A stretch of DNA of 55,182 nt from Nanobdellota archaeon (lineage in GTDB: Archaea; Nanobdellota; Nanobdellia; Woesearchaeales; JAHIVG01). The position numbers and the translations under genes are program-made. Positions 24,291 through 33,012 of the stretch are shown here, piece by piece (positions within the stretch are counted from its first letter, which is position 1; each line of letters begins with the position of its first letter). The notes below the pieces were generated by a model. That model made no database searches. It was not told the DNA's origin and saw only the letters and a program-made list of their open reading frames with translations. The stretch spans positions 1 to 55,182 of the forward strand of contig JAHIVG010000032.1 of NCBI GenBank assembly GCA_018816705.1, given 5' to 3'.

Positions 24291-27200
24291 TTATATCTTC
24301 AAGCTCACGACCTTGCTCATGCCGTGCTCGTTCATGCTGACGCCGTAGAGGATTTCCGCGTCGGAGATGATTGTGTCGTTGTGGGATATCATCAGGTACT
24401 GCGCGTTCTCGGCATACTTCTGCACCAGCTTGCCGAGCTTCTCAGAGTTACGCTTGTCCAAGGCGGCATCTACCTCGTCGAGCACATAGAACGATGCCGG
24501 TTCATGCTCCTGTATGGAGAATATGAAGGCCAGGGCCGTAAGCGTCTTCTCCCCGCCGGACAATGACCTGATGTCGAGGTACTTCCTGCCTGTTATCTTC
24601 ACCCTTATCCTTACCCCTTCATCGAAGACCTGCTCAGGGTTCTCCAAGACGAGCTCTGCGTTGCCTTTGGTGGTCAATGACGAGAAGATGGTCTGGAACT
24701 GGCCCTGGATCTGGTCAAAGGTCTTCATGAACAGGTCCTTTTTCTTGGTCTCTATCTCGTTCATCATCATCATGACATCTTCCTTCTCCTGGCTGAGCTT
24801 CTCCTTCTTCTTCATCAGCTCCTTGTACTCCTTCTCGACATGCTCGTAGATCTCCAAGGCCTTCAGGTTGACGTTGCCGATGTTGGCCAGCCGCCTCTCG
24901 AAGTTTGATATCTCTGTCTTGAGCTGCTCGATGGGCTTGTCCACTATCTTCACGTCCCCGTACTGCTGGTTCTCGTGCTCAAGAGCTGCAAGCTCTGCCT
25001 TCAGCCTGGCGATGTCAAGCGAGATGGCGTTCATGCGATGCTCTGCAGTCCTTATCTGCTCCTCCTTCTTGATTATGCCGGTCTCGACCTTCTGTATCTC
25101 ATCAGCGGCCTTGTTCCTCTTGTTGAACAACGCCTTGAACTTAGAATAGAATGCGTTCTCAGCCTTCTCCTTGTGCTCAAGGTCAGTCTCCTGCTTCTTT
25201 ATCCTGGCAGCGAGCTCCTTCATCTCCTTCCTGAAGTCCTCATCCTCCTTATCGTGCTGCTTCAGGACGCGGTTGATGTTCTCCTTCTCCGGGCTGAATA
25301 TGGTCTCAAGCTGGGTCTGGTTCGACTTGACCTCTGCCTGGACCTGGAGCAGCTCCTCCTTGAGCTCTGACCTCTTGGACTCGAAAGCGTTCAGCTCTGC
25401 AAGCTTTATCGGGCTCCGCAGGTCAGTTATCGTGGCCCTGAGCTGGTTCTTCTTCATCTTCAGATCGGCCAATTCCTTGTTGACGCCAGTCACCTGCTCA
25501 TGGATAGTGGCCAATTTCTTTTCAGCGTCCTTCAGCCTGGTGTCAAGGTCCTTCTTCAGGGTCTTGGAAGCATCCAGATCCCCATCTTCGAGGTGGAGGC
25601 TCTTCTCCATCTTGATTATCTCCCCTTCCAAGGTGGCCTTGTCCTGGCGGAGCTTGGCTATCTCGTCATCAGAGGCCTTCTTCTTCTTCTCAAGCCTGCT
25701 GACGATGCTCTCAAGGCCGGACAGCACCTCTTCTTTCTTCACCAGGTTGGCGGTTATCTCCTTCTGCTGGAAGCCGGTATGCCTCTCCTTGTGCCTGAAG
25801 CCGCCCTGCATCGCGCCAGAGAGCTCGCAAAGATCACCGTCGAGCGTGACCATCCTGTATCTTCCTATGCCGATCCTGCGCGCGACATCTATGGTGTCAA
25901 CCACGACGGTGTTGCCGAAGACGTAAGAGAAGATCTTCTTGAACTGGGGATCATACTTGACAAGGTCAACGGCCCTGCCTACGACGCCGTTCGCTGTAGG
26001 CAACGGCTTCAGCGGCTCGCCCCTTATCCTGTTCAACGGCAAGAATGTAGCCACGCCGAAGCGGTTCTGCTTGAGGAACTTGATGCACCTGGAAGCTGTC
26101 TCCTCATTATCCACGACTATGCTCTTTATCCTAGGCCCTGCAGACACATCGAGCGCAAGTGAATACTCGCTCTTCACCTGGCCGAGCTCTGACACCATGC
26201 CATGGACCCCTCTGAACCTGGACTTGTTCTCCAGGACCTTCTGCACAGCCGTGCCAAGGGATATCTTCTCCCTCAGCGAGGCCTGCTGGGCCTTGAGCCT
26301 GGCGAGGTCCTCCTTGGCTGCCAAGAGGCTGTTCCTGGCGTTGCCGAGCTGGGCAGCTATCGATGAGTCCTCATTTATCAGTGTGTTGAGCCTGAGAGTT
26401 ATCTTCTTGAACTCCTGGCGTCTGGCCTTCAGGTTCTGCAGCTCCACCTTGTGTTCCTTGGCCAGGCTGAGCACCTTGTCCATCTGCTCGTCTATGGATT
26501 GCATCTGGTACTCTATCCGGTCCTTCTCCCTCATGAGATCCTGCTGTTCCTCCCTGAGCTCAAGGATCCTCTTCTGCTTCTCCTCAGCCCGGTTGTCCAG
26601 GTCCTCCATCTGCTTCTCTATGTCGCCTGCCTCGTCCAGCTTGGAGTCCTTACGGAACATCTTGATGTTGCCTTCCACCAATGAGAGGTCCTTCTTGATG
26701 CGGTCCTGCTGGTGTGTAAGCTCGGTCTTGCTCTTCTCGATGAAGCCGATCCTCTCCTCGATCTCCGAGAGGCTCTTCTGGAGATGGTTCTTCCTCTGGG
26801 CAATCCTGCCTATCTCTGTCTCGCACGAGCCTATCCGGGTCTTGTTGGTGGCGATATCCACCCTTATCTTCTCCACCACCTTGTGGATCACGATCTGGTC
26901 CTTGTCACCCCGCTTCTCGACCTGCTCGTTCAGATCCTTTATGACCTTGTTCCTCTCCTCCACGTCCTGCTTCAGTTTGGTGATCTGGGCCTGTATCTTG
27001 TCTATCTCGGTCTTCCTCTCGGCGTGGAGCTTGCTGTTTTGGCTCAGCTTGCGTTCCCTCTCCTTCATCTCATGATGGAGGAGCGAAGCCTTGTTCTGCT
27101 TTATCTTCGTGCCTGCCTCCCTGTACTTGATGGCCTGGTCCCTCTCCTTCTGGAGCTCGTTTATGTAAGTGCCACGCTCCTTGAGGATGATTTCTGCCTC

Positions 27201-27770
27201 GCCTATCCTGCCATCCACGCGCTCCAGCTCACGCAACGCCTTGTTCTTCTTATCCTCGTAGACAGAGATACCTGCTATCTCCTCTATGACCTTGCGGCGC
27301 TGGTCAGTGGACATCTCGACAAAGCGGACGATATCACCTTGAAGGATTATGTTGTACCCGTCAGGGTTTATCTTGGCGATGCTCAGAAGCTCGAGTATCT
27401 GCTGCCTGGTCCTGGTCTTGTCATTTATCTTGTAAGTGGACTGCCCACTGGGCTTGACAATGCGGGTTATCTTGACGTAAGGTTCTTCCGTAGGAAAGGT
27501 CTTGTCAGTGTTGTCGAAATAGATCGACACCTCACCGCGCTTGGCAGGCTCCTTCTTCTTGCCGCCGTTGTAGATCAGGTTAGCGGCGCGTTCTGCACGC
27601 ATCTCCTTGGAGCTGCCCTTGCCCAGAACGAAACACAACGCGTCCAGGATGTTGGACTTACCGCTTCCGTTCGGTCCGAGCACTACGTTGAAGCGCTCGC
27701 CGAAAATCAGCTCAGTCTTGAAGGCGAAGCTCTTGAATCCCGACATCACCATGCGCAAAATTCTCGTCAT
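24291..27770 (-). CDS. smc: Chromosome segregation ATPase SMC
   Basis: 1159 residues from MTRILRMVMSGFKSF, preceded by AGAGGA; a further in-frame ATG at 27800 adds ten residues unlike SMC starts. Walker A GPNGSGKSN (about 32-40), first long coiled coil (about 170-500), hinge (about 505-670, including GVHGMVSELGQVKSEYSLALDVSAG and the Gly-rich turn NGVVGRAVDLV), and second coiled coil (about 680-1010). The C-terminal head has the LSGGEKTLTALAF signature and Walker B FYVLDEVDAALD. It organises and segregates the chromosome as a dimer. ScpA/ScpB partners are not in the window. Antisense open frames up to 446 codons are coiled-coil shadows. Confidence 0.97.
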   Translation of the reverse strand: MTRILRMVMSGFKSFAFKTELIFGERFNVVLGPNGSGKSNILDALCFVLGKGSSKEMRAERAANLIYNGGKKKEPAKRGEVSIYFDNTDKTFPTEEPYVKITRIVKPSGQSTYKINDKTRTRQQILELLSIAKINPDGYNIILQGDIVRFVEMSTDQRRKVIEEIAGISVYEDKKNKALRELERVDGRIGEAEIILKERGTYINELQKERDQAIKYREAGTKIKQNKASLLHHEMKERERKLSQNSKLHAERKTEIDKIQAQITKLKQDVEERNKVIKDLNEQVEKRGDKDQIVIHKVVEKIRVDIATNKTRIGSCETEIGRIAQRKNHLQKSLSEIEERIGFIEKSKTELTHQQDRIKKDLSLVEGNIKMFRKDSKLDEAGDIEKQMEDLDNRAEEKQKRILELREEQQDLMREKDRIEYQMQSIDEQMDKVLSLAKEHKVELQNLKARRQEFKKITLRLNTLINEDSSIAAQLGNARNSLLAAKEDLARLKAQQASLREKISLGTAVQKVLENKSRFRGVHGMVSELGQVKSEYSLALDVSAGPRIKSIVVDNEETASRCIKFLKQNRFGVATFLPLNRIRGEPLKPLPTANGVVGRAVDLVKYDPQFKKIFSYVFGNTVVVDTIDVARRIGIGRYRMVTLDGDLCELSGAMQGGFRHKERHTGFQQKEITANLVKKEEVLSGLESIVSRLEKKKKASDDEIAKLRQDKATLEGEIIKMEKSLHLEDGDLDASKTLKKDLDTRLKDAEKKLATIHEQVTGVNKELADLKMKKNQLRATITDLRSPIKLAELNAFESKRSELKEELLQVQAEVKSNQTQLETIFSPEKENINRVLKQHDKEDEDFRKEMKELAARIKKQETDLEHKEKAENAFYSKFKALFNKRNKAADEIQKVETGIIKKEEQIRTAEHRMNAISLDIARLKAELAALEHENQQYGDVKIVDKPIEQLKTEISNFERRLANIGNVNLKALEIYEHVEKEYKELMKKKEKLSQEKEDVMMMMNEIETKKKDLFMKTFDQIQGQFQTIFSSLTTKGNAELVLENPEQVFDEGVRIRVKITGRKYLDIRSLSGGEKTLTALAFIFSIQEHEPASFYVLDEVDAALDKRNSEKLGKLVQKYAENAQYLMISHNDTIISDAEILYGVSMNEHGMSKVVSLKI

Positions 27771-27891
27771 CGTATCCTCTTTTGCAGTGTCACTGGACAA
27801 CTATCGGGTGATAGTGAGCTTTATAAAGTTTTCCCTGCAATTTTTTTTCACATCCGCAAAACTTATAAGATACTTGGGCATACTTGGCCAC

Positions 27892-29130
27892 ATGTTCTCC
27901 CGCTGGTTCAAGAAAAAAGAGGAGAGGGTCAAGGTCAAGGAAGACTCGCTCGAGCAGTGGTTCGGCAAGCAGGAGCAGGAATTCTTCAAGGACATGTTCG
28001 ACCTGATAAGAGCCAAGCGCGAGGGGCTGAAGGAATCGATTACAGGGATTGAGACCGCCCTGAAAGCCTTGGAGGCAGCACAGCTCAAGAACAAGAAGAT
28101 ACCTGAACGGGCCTATCATGCCATGCAAGGCAACCGCAATTTCTATGTCAGCAGGATGAGGCAGTTCATCCAAGGCCTGGATTTCCCTAAGGGCCCGCAG
28201 GAGCTGATGAACTACTGTGATGGTTTTGCGGAGAGGACGACCAGCCTGGGCAAATCCACGATGAAAAGCTACTATGTGTTGCAGGAGTTCTTCGCCAACG
28301 AGTCATCAAAGGTTGCACAAGGCCTGAAGCAGCTCGAATCCTCTGTGAAAGGGATCGGAGACTCGATCAGGAGCTCGAAATTCCCCAAGATGATGATGCT
28401 CAGGGCAAAGATCAAGGAGTATCAGCAGCAGAAGGATAGATATGCCTCACTGAAGGGCATGCAGGAAAAGGCCGAAGCAGAGCTCAAAGGCCTCAGGAAG
28501 GAGATGGAGACAGACGAGAAGGACAGGCATGAGATAGCCACCAGCAAGGCCATGGAAGAATGCGCGCTGCTTGAACAGAACGTCAAGAGCATGGCAGGCA
28601 GGGTGAAGGACATGGAGCTCGAGCTCCAGAGCAAGTTCTCGCCCCTCGAGGCGGCGATGAAGAAGTACGAGCGCATGACGCTGAAGGACAGCCTGATCAG
28701 ACGCTATCTAGAGTCACCGGTAATGGCGCTGCTGAGTGACAGCGATTTCTTCATAGCACCAGAGCTCGAGAAGATGGGCCAGGCCATAGGGCAAGGCAAG
28801 CTCGAGCTGAAAGACAAGAAGAAGGAAAAGTCCTTGGCAGCCATAAAGGCATTGCCCCGGGGAGACCTTGTGGACTTCGTGGGTCATTACAAAGGGGTCG
28901 AGGATGAGCTCAAGCAGTTCCAGCAGAAGCTAAAGGGATGCCAAGTGATCAAGGACCTGAATGCGGTAATAGACCACATCGGCGAGCTCAAGATGAAGGA
29001 GGAGGCGGCAAGCAAACGCCTCAAGGATATAGGGCAGCAGCTAGATGCCCTTGATATAAAGGCCTTGAAGGATGTTCTCGAATCACAGCTCAGCCAGCTG
29101 CTGGACAAGGCAGTCACCCTAGGAGATTAA
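27892..29130 (+). CDS. Coiled-coil protein divergent from SMC
   Basis: 412 residues starting MFSRWFKKKEERVKVKED. A TATA box (ACTTATAAGA, 27861-27870) about 28 bases before the ATG indicates a leaderless mRNA. Helical throughout, with a coiled coil near 165-260 (KIKEYQQQKDRYASLKGMQEKAEAELKGLRKEMETDEK) and another at the end (KMKEEAASKRLKDIGQQLDALDIKALKDVLESQL). No membrane segment or nucleotide site. Its place head-to-head with smc suggests a chromosome- or division-related role, but this is inference; the family is not recognised. Confidence 0.75.
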   Translation: MFSRWFKKKEERVKVKEDSLEQWFGKQEQEFFKDMFDLIRAKREGLKESITGIETALKALEAAQLKNKKIPERAYHAMQGNRNFYVSRMRQFIQGLDFPKGPQELMNYCDGFAERTTSLGKSTMKSYYVLQEFFANESSKVAQGLKQLESSVKGIGDSIRSSKFPKMMMLRAKIKEYQQQKDRYASLKGMQEKAEAELKGLRKEMETDEKDRHEIATSKAMEECALLEQNVKSMAGRVKDMELELQSKFSPLEAAMKKYERMTLKDSLIRRYLESPVMALLSDSDFFIAPELEKMGQAIGQGKLELKDKKKEKSLAAIKALPRGDLVDFVGHYKGVEDELKQFQQKLKGCQVIKDLNAVIDHIGELKMKEEAASKRLKDIGQQLDALDIKALKDVLESQLSQLLDKAVTLGD

Positions 29131-29208
29131 TATTCTCGAAAATATATACTACAAAATATAAAGATTTATATAGATATTTTTCCAAGAAATGGTCTGAGGG
29201 GGCCCATA

Positions 29209-29670
29209 ATGTCCAGTAGCAACTTTTTTGAGAAAGTAGGGCAGATATTCGGCAAGATACTGTTTGAAGAGACTTCTAAAAAGACTGTCCCAGCTCCGAA
29301 AAAGGTGAAAAAGAGGCCTATGCCTAAGAAGAAGCCGAGAAAAGTCATTATACGCAAAAAGACAGCCAAAAAGGCCAAGAAAATGTCTAAAAAGGCTGTC
29401 AAGCGCAAGAAAGCCAAGCCCAAGCCGAAGAAGCCAAAGGCTAGGCCGAAGAAGGCTGCCCGCAAGCCTGTTATGAAAGTAAAGAGGCCGGTCAAGAAGA
29501 AACCAGCCAAGAGACCTGCAAGGAAGCCCGCGCGGAAGCCTGCAAAGAAGAGACCGGCTCCGAGACCTAAGGTCCCCAAGAAGAAAGAGATCCCCCCTAT
29601 GCCTGCACCATGGAGCAAAGTGACCAAATACAAGAAGGTCAAAAGAGACTACTACTATTATCAGTTCTAG
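29209..29670 (+). CDS. Lys/Pro-rich basic protein, histone-H1-like tail
   Basis: 153 residues. A short ordered N-terminus (NFFEKVGQIFGKILFEET) precedes some 100 residues of Lys/Arg/Pro/Ala repeats (KKAKKMSKKAVKRKKAKPK, RPARKPARKPAKKRP), ending WSKVTKYKKVKRDYYYYQF. Such tails bind DNA or RNA non-specifically. Promoter AAAGATTTATATAGA at about 29159-29173. An antisense frame of 158 codons over it is a shadow of the Lys-rich repeats. Possible chromatin protein; composition rather than homology supports this. Confidence 0.75.
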   Translation: MSSSNFFEKVGQIFGKILFEETSKKTVPAPKKVKKRPMPKKKPRKVIIRKKTAKKAKKMSKKAVKRKKAKPKPKKPKARPKKAARKPVMKVKRPVKKKPAKRPARKPARKPAKKRPAPRPKVPKKKEIPPMPAPWSKVTKYKKVKRDYYYYQF

Positions 29671-29713
29671 TAATCATGATTAGTTCTAGTATCGAATGAT
29701 CAGTTCTGGTATC
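29660..29713. repeat. Three AGTTCT(A/G)G direct repeats
   Basis: AGTTCTAG at 29663 and 29682 and AGTTCTGG at 29702, spaced 19-20 bases, with ATC/ATT before each. They begin at the stop codon of the basic protein and lie between convergent genes. Role unknown. Confidence 0.5.
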
Positions 29714-29764
29714 ACCTGGACATATATATCATGTGCTTAGCCTAGGAGCAGCAGTATGATTAGG

Positions 29765-30244
29765 TCAATTGCTGCAGATCACCGTCTCGGTATAAGTATC
29801 CCATTTCTGGTCCCCAAGATGCGGCTCAACACTCGGTCCGGTCCTACGACAATTGACCTCACCAGAATATTCATAGACCGTATCATAACAAGGATTAATA
29901 TGTGTTATTGTGTCCATGTATTGGAGATCTGTGCAGCTTCCGTCAGTGCTCTCATAATAATACACCCTCTGCTTGACCTCCTCTGCAATGCAATGGCTGT
30001 AGCCGTGGTCAATACAGAAAGTATGCCCGTCAACACCGCTGTCCTCTTCATTAACCGGAAATACCTGGAACAGGAGGGGGTTGGTTTGCGGCTCGTCATA
30101 ACCCCCGCCGCCCCCTCCGCCAGGAGCTTGGACCTGATAAGTGCGGTAGCCGGCGTTGCCGACGATGAAGCCGAAAGAGAACACGGCTATCGCAATCATG
30201 AATATCATGGAGAAATAAATCCAGAACTTCTCAGGCAGGGTCAT
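29765..30244 (-). CDS. N-anchored extracellular protein with Gly-rich linker
   Basis: 159 residues. Membrane helix 8-31 (FWIYFSMIFMIAIAVFSFGFIVGNAGY), then a Pro/Gly linker (APGGGGGGGY) and an outer domain with six Cys (FCIDHGYSHC, SCTDLQYM, NPCYDTVY, NCRR, ICSN) that may form disulfides. GGTGATC precedes the ATG. No homologous family recognised. Confidence 0.65.
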   Translation of the reverse strand: MTLPEKFWIYFSMIFMIAIAVFSFGFIVGNAGYRTYQVQAPGGGGGGGYDEPQTNPLLFQVFPVNEEDSGVDGHTFCIDHGYSHCIAEEVKQRVYYYESTDGSCTDLQYMDTITHINPCYDTVYEYSGEVNCRRTGPSVEPHLGDQKWDTYTETVICSN

Positions 30245-30335
30245 GGGATCACCTCGGGTTTATGGTATCCTCTTTCAGACAATTCCTTTTTATAATTTTC
30301 TAAAAATCCCGGCGTTCATCAAGGAAGTACTTAGG

Positions 30336-30380
30336 CTCCGAATCGCTGTCCACCCGATCCCCCACCCGCCCCCATATAGC
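30336..30380. repeat. Single copy of the C-rich ATCGCTGTCC repeat
   Basis: CGAATCGCTGTCCACCCGAT followed by runs of C and ATATAGC. It matches the units at 33013 and 51959 in layout (CTCGCT/ATCGCT, then YCCxCCC, then C-rich, then ATATA). Confidence 0.5.
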
Positions 30381-30443
30381 ATGCCTATGAAGCAATTGTG
30401 TCATCTGAGGCGTTGCCGAGCTATCAATAGAATTCCCTAAATC

Positions 30444-31031
30444 TCAATTCTTCCCCTTATACCTGCCCCTGGCTTCGACCTTCTCCAGGCGATTCAGGGT
30501 CAGCTTGGCATGGCTGGCTTTCTTCTCGTAGGCCTTGACCACCCTGTCGAAAGCTTCGTCAGCGATGTCCCAGTGCTTCGACTTCAGGGCCTGTTTGAGG
30601 AGATGCAGGTCCACAGCCTTGTCCTCTGCCTTCTCCGAATAGAAGCTCAGGCCGAAGTCGATGAGATAAAGCTCACCTGAAAGTATCATATTAGAGGTTG
30701 TGAGGTCGCCGTGGATCACGCCCTTATTATGCAACTCAGCCACCATGTCACCGATTGCCTCGCAGACAGCTATTGTATGCCGGGTGAGGACGTCCCTGAC
30801 CTTAGAGCCATCGATCTTCTCCATGGTGAACGAGAAGTCCTCATGGCTGAATAGCTTGGGGACCTTCATGCCTTCCAGCTTCTCCAGCAGCCTGAACTCC
30901 CTCCTGTTCCTCTGCTTCCTGAGGCGCAGGTCTATGTCCGGGTGCCTATAGCCTTTCTTCAGCCGTTTCTTGACTAACTGGCCTTTCTTTTCATATATCA
31001 CAGCCTCCGCGCCGAACGAAACCTTCCTCAT
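30444..31031 (-). CDS. bud32: Bud32 (Kae1-associated) atypical Ser/Thr kinase
   Basis: 195 residues. Compact kinase with an N-terminal Gly-rich/ATP region (FGAEAVIYEKKGQLVKKRLKKGYRHPDIDLRLR), the Bud32 hallmark RKQRNRREFRLLEKL, catalytic loop VIHGDLTTSNMI and metal site LYLIDFGLSF; the C-lobe is short. The C-terminal RYKGK matches the Bud32 tail. It activates Kae1 in the KEOPS complex that makes t6A37 in tRNA. Kae1 is not adjacent here although the two are fused or neighbouring in many archaea. Confidence 0.92.
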   Translation of the reverse strand: MRKVSFGAEAVIYEKKGQLVKKRLKKGYRHPDIDLRLRKQRNRREFRLLEKLEGMKVPKLFSHEDFSFTMEKIDGSKVRDVLTRHTIAVCEAIGDMVAELHNKGVIHGDLTTSNMILSGELYLIDFGLSFYSEKAEDKAVDLHLLKQALKSKHWDIADEAFDRVVKAYEKKASHAKLTLNRLEKVEARGRYKGKN

Positions 31032-31098
31032 AACTCATGGATAGATAGAAACATTTTTATAAATTTGCATTTAATTTCATGATTTAGAGGTGATGGGC

Positions 31099-31284
31099 AT
31101 GGAAAAGGATGAGGCGGAGAAGAGTGAGAGTGAAGAGAGCATCTACAACGAGGATTCCAGGGAAGAGCTTCTCGACGACGATGAGCTGACCCCGCAGGAG
31201 GAGGCCTTCATGAAGGGCTACGACGATGCTGAAGAAGAGGGAGAGAAGAAGAAAGAGGGAGAAGAAGAGGAAGTGGAAGAATAG
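31099..31284 (+). CDS. Small acidic protein
   Basis: 61 or 62 residues, extremely Glu/Asp-rich (SEESIYNEDSREELLDDDEL, then EEEGEKKKEGEEEEVEE) with one ordered patch TPQEEAFMKGYDDA. GAGGTGATG gives a ribosome site at the proper distance from the ATG at 31099. Its last 67 bases are antisense to the convergent ACT-domain gene. The TPQEEAFxxGY patch suggests a conserved small family, but none is named. Confidence 0.6.
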   Translation: MEKDEAEKSESEESIYNEDSREELLDDDELTPQEEAFMKGYDDAEEEGEKKKEGEEEEVEE

Positions 31285-31898
31285 CCCAGGAGACCCAGGA
31301 CCTTGCCCAGGTCGTCTTTCTGGATCACGATGATCGTATCTGTCCAGCAGCTCATCTCCTCAATGATGTTTATGCCGCGTTCTGAGAACAACGAGAACAG
31401 GTAGCCGACGAAGCCCGGTGTGTGCTCAAGCTCGTGCGGACTCTTCAGTATCAGCTCGACATGGCCTGAGCTGAGGTTGACAATATATTGCTTGAAAGTC
31501 TTCTTTATCAGCGGAGCGAAGTCATCCGATGTGATTATCGTGATCCCGTTGGCGCCCTCGACCACATGCAGGCCGGAGCGTCTCTTCCTGATATCCTTCT
31601 GGAGCGAGAGCATGGCCTGCGGGGGGGAATGCCTGTCTACGACCGCAACCGTTATGCCGGTGTTCACGCTGAGGGCGCTCCTCTTCAGCAGGGAGACAAT
31701 CTTCTGCTCTGAGCCGGCATCCTTCACCTTGTAGCGCCGGCACGCAACCAGGACGGCATCGAAGTTCTTAGGCTTCAGCTTGAGCTGCCTGATGATCTCC
31801 CTCGCCAGCTTGGAGTAGGAGACTACTCCCTTTGACAGTGCCTGCCGAAGGGTTTGGTTCTCGTCCAGGTATCGCCAGACAGCCTTGGTGATGTTCAT
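31218..31898 (-). CDS. ACT-domain regulatory protein
   Basis: 226 residues. The N-terminal helical part (KAVWRYLDENQTLRQALSKGVVSYSKLAREIIRQLK) resembles a helix-turn-helix. Two ACT-like segments follow: near 110-135 (VVEGANGITIITSDDFAPLIKK) and 140-205 (VNLSSGHVELILKSPHELEHTPGFVGYLFSLFSERGINIIEEMSC). ACT domains bind amino acids; the next gene downstream on the other strand is argF, so an amino-acid-sensing role is conceivable. The last 20 residues (Ser-rich, SSSSPSFFFSPSSS) are the antisense of the acidic gene and probably disordered. Confidence 0.75.
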   Translation of the reverse strand: MNITKAVWRYLDENQTLRQALSKGVVSYSKLAREIIRQLKLKPKNFDAVLVACRRYKVKDAGSEQKIVSLLKRSALSVNTGITVAVVDRHSPPQAMLSLQKDIRKRRSGLHVVEGANGITIITSDDFAPLIKKTFKQYIVNLSSGHVELILKSPHELEHTPGFVGYLFSLFSERGINIIEEMSCWTDTIIVIQKDDLGKVLGLLGYSSTSSSSPSFFFSPSSSASS

Positions 31899-32055
31899 GG
31901 AGGGTAGGCAGCATTCAAGATATATAAATGTTTCTTTTCGGACAAAATTGTCCTATTTGTTGAAATATGGTCACAAGGCTTATAAACCGGGCAACAATCC
32001 CATAGTAAAACATAAAAACAGCCTCCTCTCCTTCAGGAGCAAGGAGGGGATGAAC

Positions 32056-32985
32056 ATGCACCTGCTCAGCCTAAAAGACTGGAAACCTGGACAGATAAAG
32101 GATATCATCGAGAAAGCGATTGAGATCAAGGCGAAGCCTGAAGACTACAAGACAGCGATGAAGGACAGGACACTGCTGATGATCTTCGAGAAGCCCAGCC
32201 TCAGGACAAGGCTCAGCTTCGAGGCAGGCATGACCAAGATGGGAGGCCACGCAATATTCTACAGCGTCAAGGACTCCCCGCTCGGCAAGAAGGAGACGAT
32301 CCATGACACGGCCAAGACCTCTTCGAGGTATGTCGACATCATAATGGCCCGCCTGCTGAAGTTCAAGGACGTCAAGGACCTCGCGAAGAACAGCGACGTG
32401 CCGGTGATGGACGCGTTAAGCGACGAGAACCATCCCTGCCAGATAATATGCGACCTCATGACGGTCCAAGAGAAGAAAGGCAGCCTGAAAGGTCTCAAGC
32501 TATGCTATCTCGGCGACGCAGAGAACAACGTCACATACTCGCTGATGCACGGCACCGCGTTGATGGGCATGCACATGGCCATAGGTTGCCCTGACGACAA
32601 GACCTTCATGCCGAAAAAGGAGAAGATTGCTGAAGCAGAAGAGATTGCCAAGGCGACAGGAGCGACGCTCAAGATACACCATGATGCAAAGGCTGCTGCC
32701 AAGGACGCAGACGTGGTCTACACCGACTCATGGATGTCATACCACATCCCTGCAGAGCAGATGGAGGAGAGGAAAAAGCAATTGATGCCGTTCCAGGTCA
32801 GCACAGACGTGATGAAGGTCGCTGCGAAGGACGCGGTGTTCATGAACTGCCTGCCGGCCATGAGGGGCATGGAACAGACAGCCGACGTGATAGACGGGCC
32901 GCAGAGCATCGTCTTCGACCAGGCAGAGAACAGGATGTGGGCGCAGAACTCCATCATGCTGTATTTGCTGGGGAAGTTGACGTAA
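32056..32985 (+). CDS. argF: Ornithine carbamoyltransferase
   Basis: 309 residues from the ATG 6 bases after GGAGGGG; a Met two codons earlier is possible. Carbamoyl-phosphate site FEKPSLRTRLSFEAG, then RYVDIIMARL, ENHPCQIICDLMT (HPxQ) and MNCLPAMRG. The usual OTCase SMG loop (DVWxSMG) is instead TDSWMSYHIP, so ornithine recognition may differ in detail. It makes citrulline from ornithine and carbamoyl phosphate. A TATA box CTTATAAACC at 31979-31988 drives it. argG and argH follow. Confidence 0.88.
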   Translation: MHLLSLKDWKPGQIKDIIEKAIEIKAKPEDYKTAMKDRTLLMIFEKPSLRTRLSFEAGMTKMGGHAIFYSVKDSPLGKKETIHDTAKTSSRYVDIIMARLLKFKDVKDLAKNSDVPVMDALSDENHPCQIICDLMTVQEKKGSLKGLKLCYLGDAENNVTYSLMHGTALMGMHMAIGCPDDKTFMPKKEKIAEAEEIAKATGATLKIHHDAKAAAKDADVVYTDSWMSYHIPAEQMEERKKQLMPFQVSTDVMKVAAKDAVFMNCLPAMRGMEQTADVIDGPQSIVFDQAENRMWAQNSIMLYLLGKLT

Positions 32986-33012
32986 GGTCACCGCGCCAAA
33001 TCCGGAATTATT

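Noticed and set aside
24514-28052. Several long plus-strand open frames opposite smc (up to 446 codons)
   Set aside because: They are antisense shadows of Lys/Glu-rich coiled coils, giving Leu/Ser-rich translations typical of such shadows.
29166-29642. Minus-strand 158-codon frame rich in Phe, Gly and Leu
   Set aside because: It is the exact antisense of the Lys/Pro-rich basic gene, which has the promoter and start signals.
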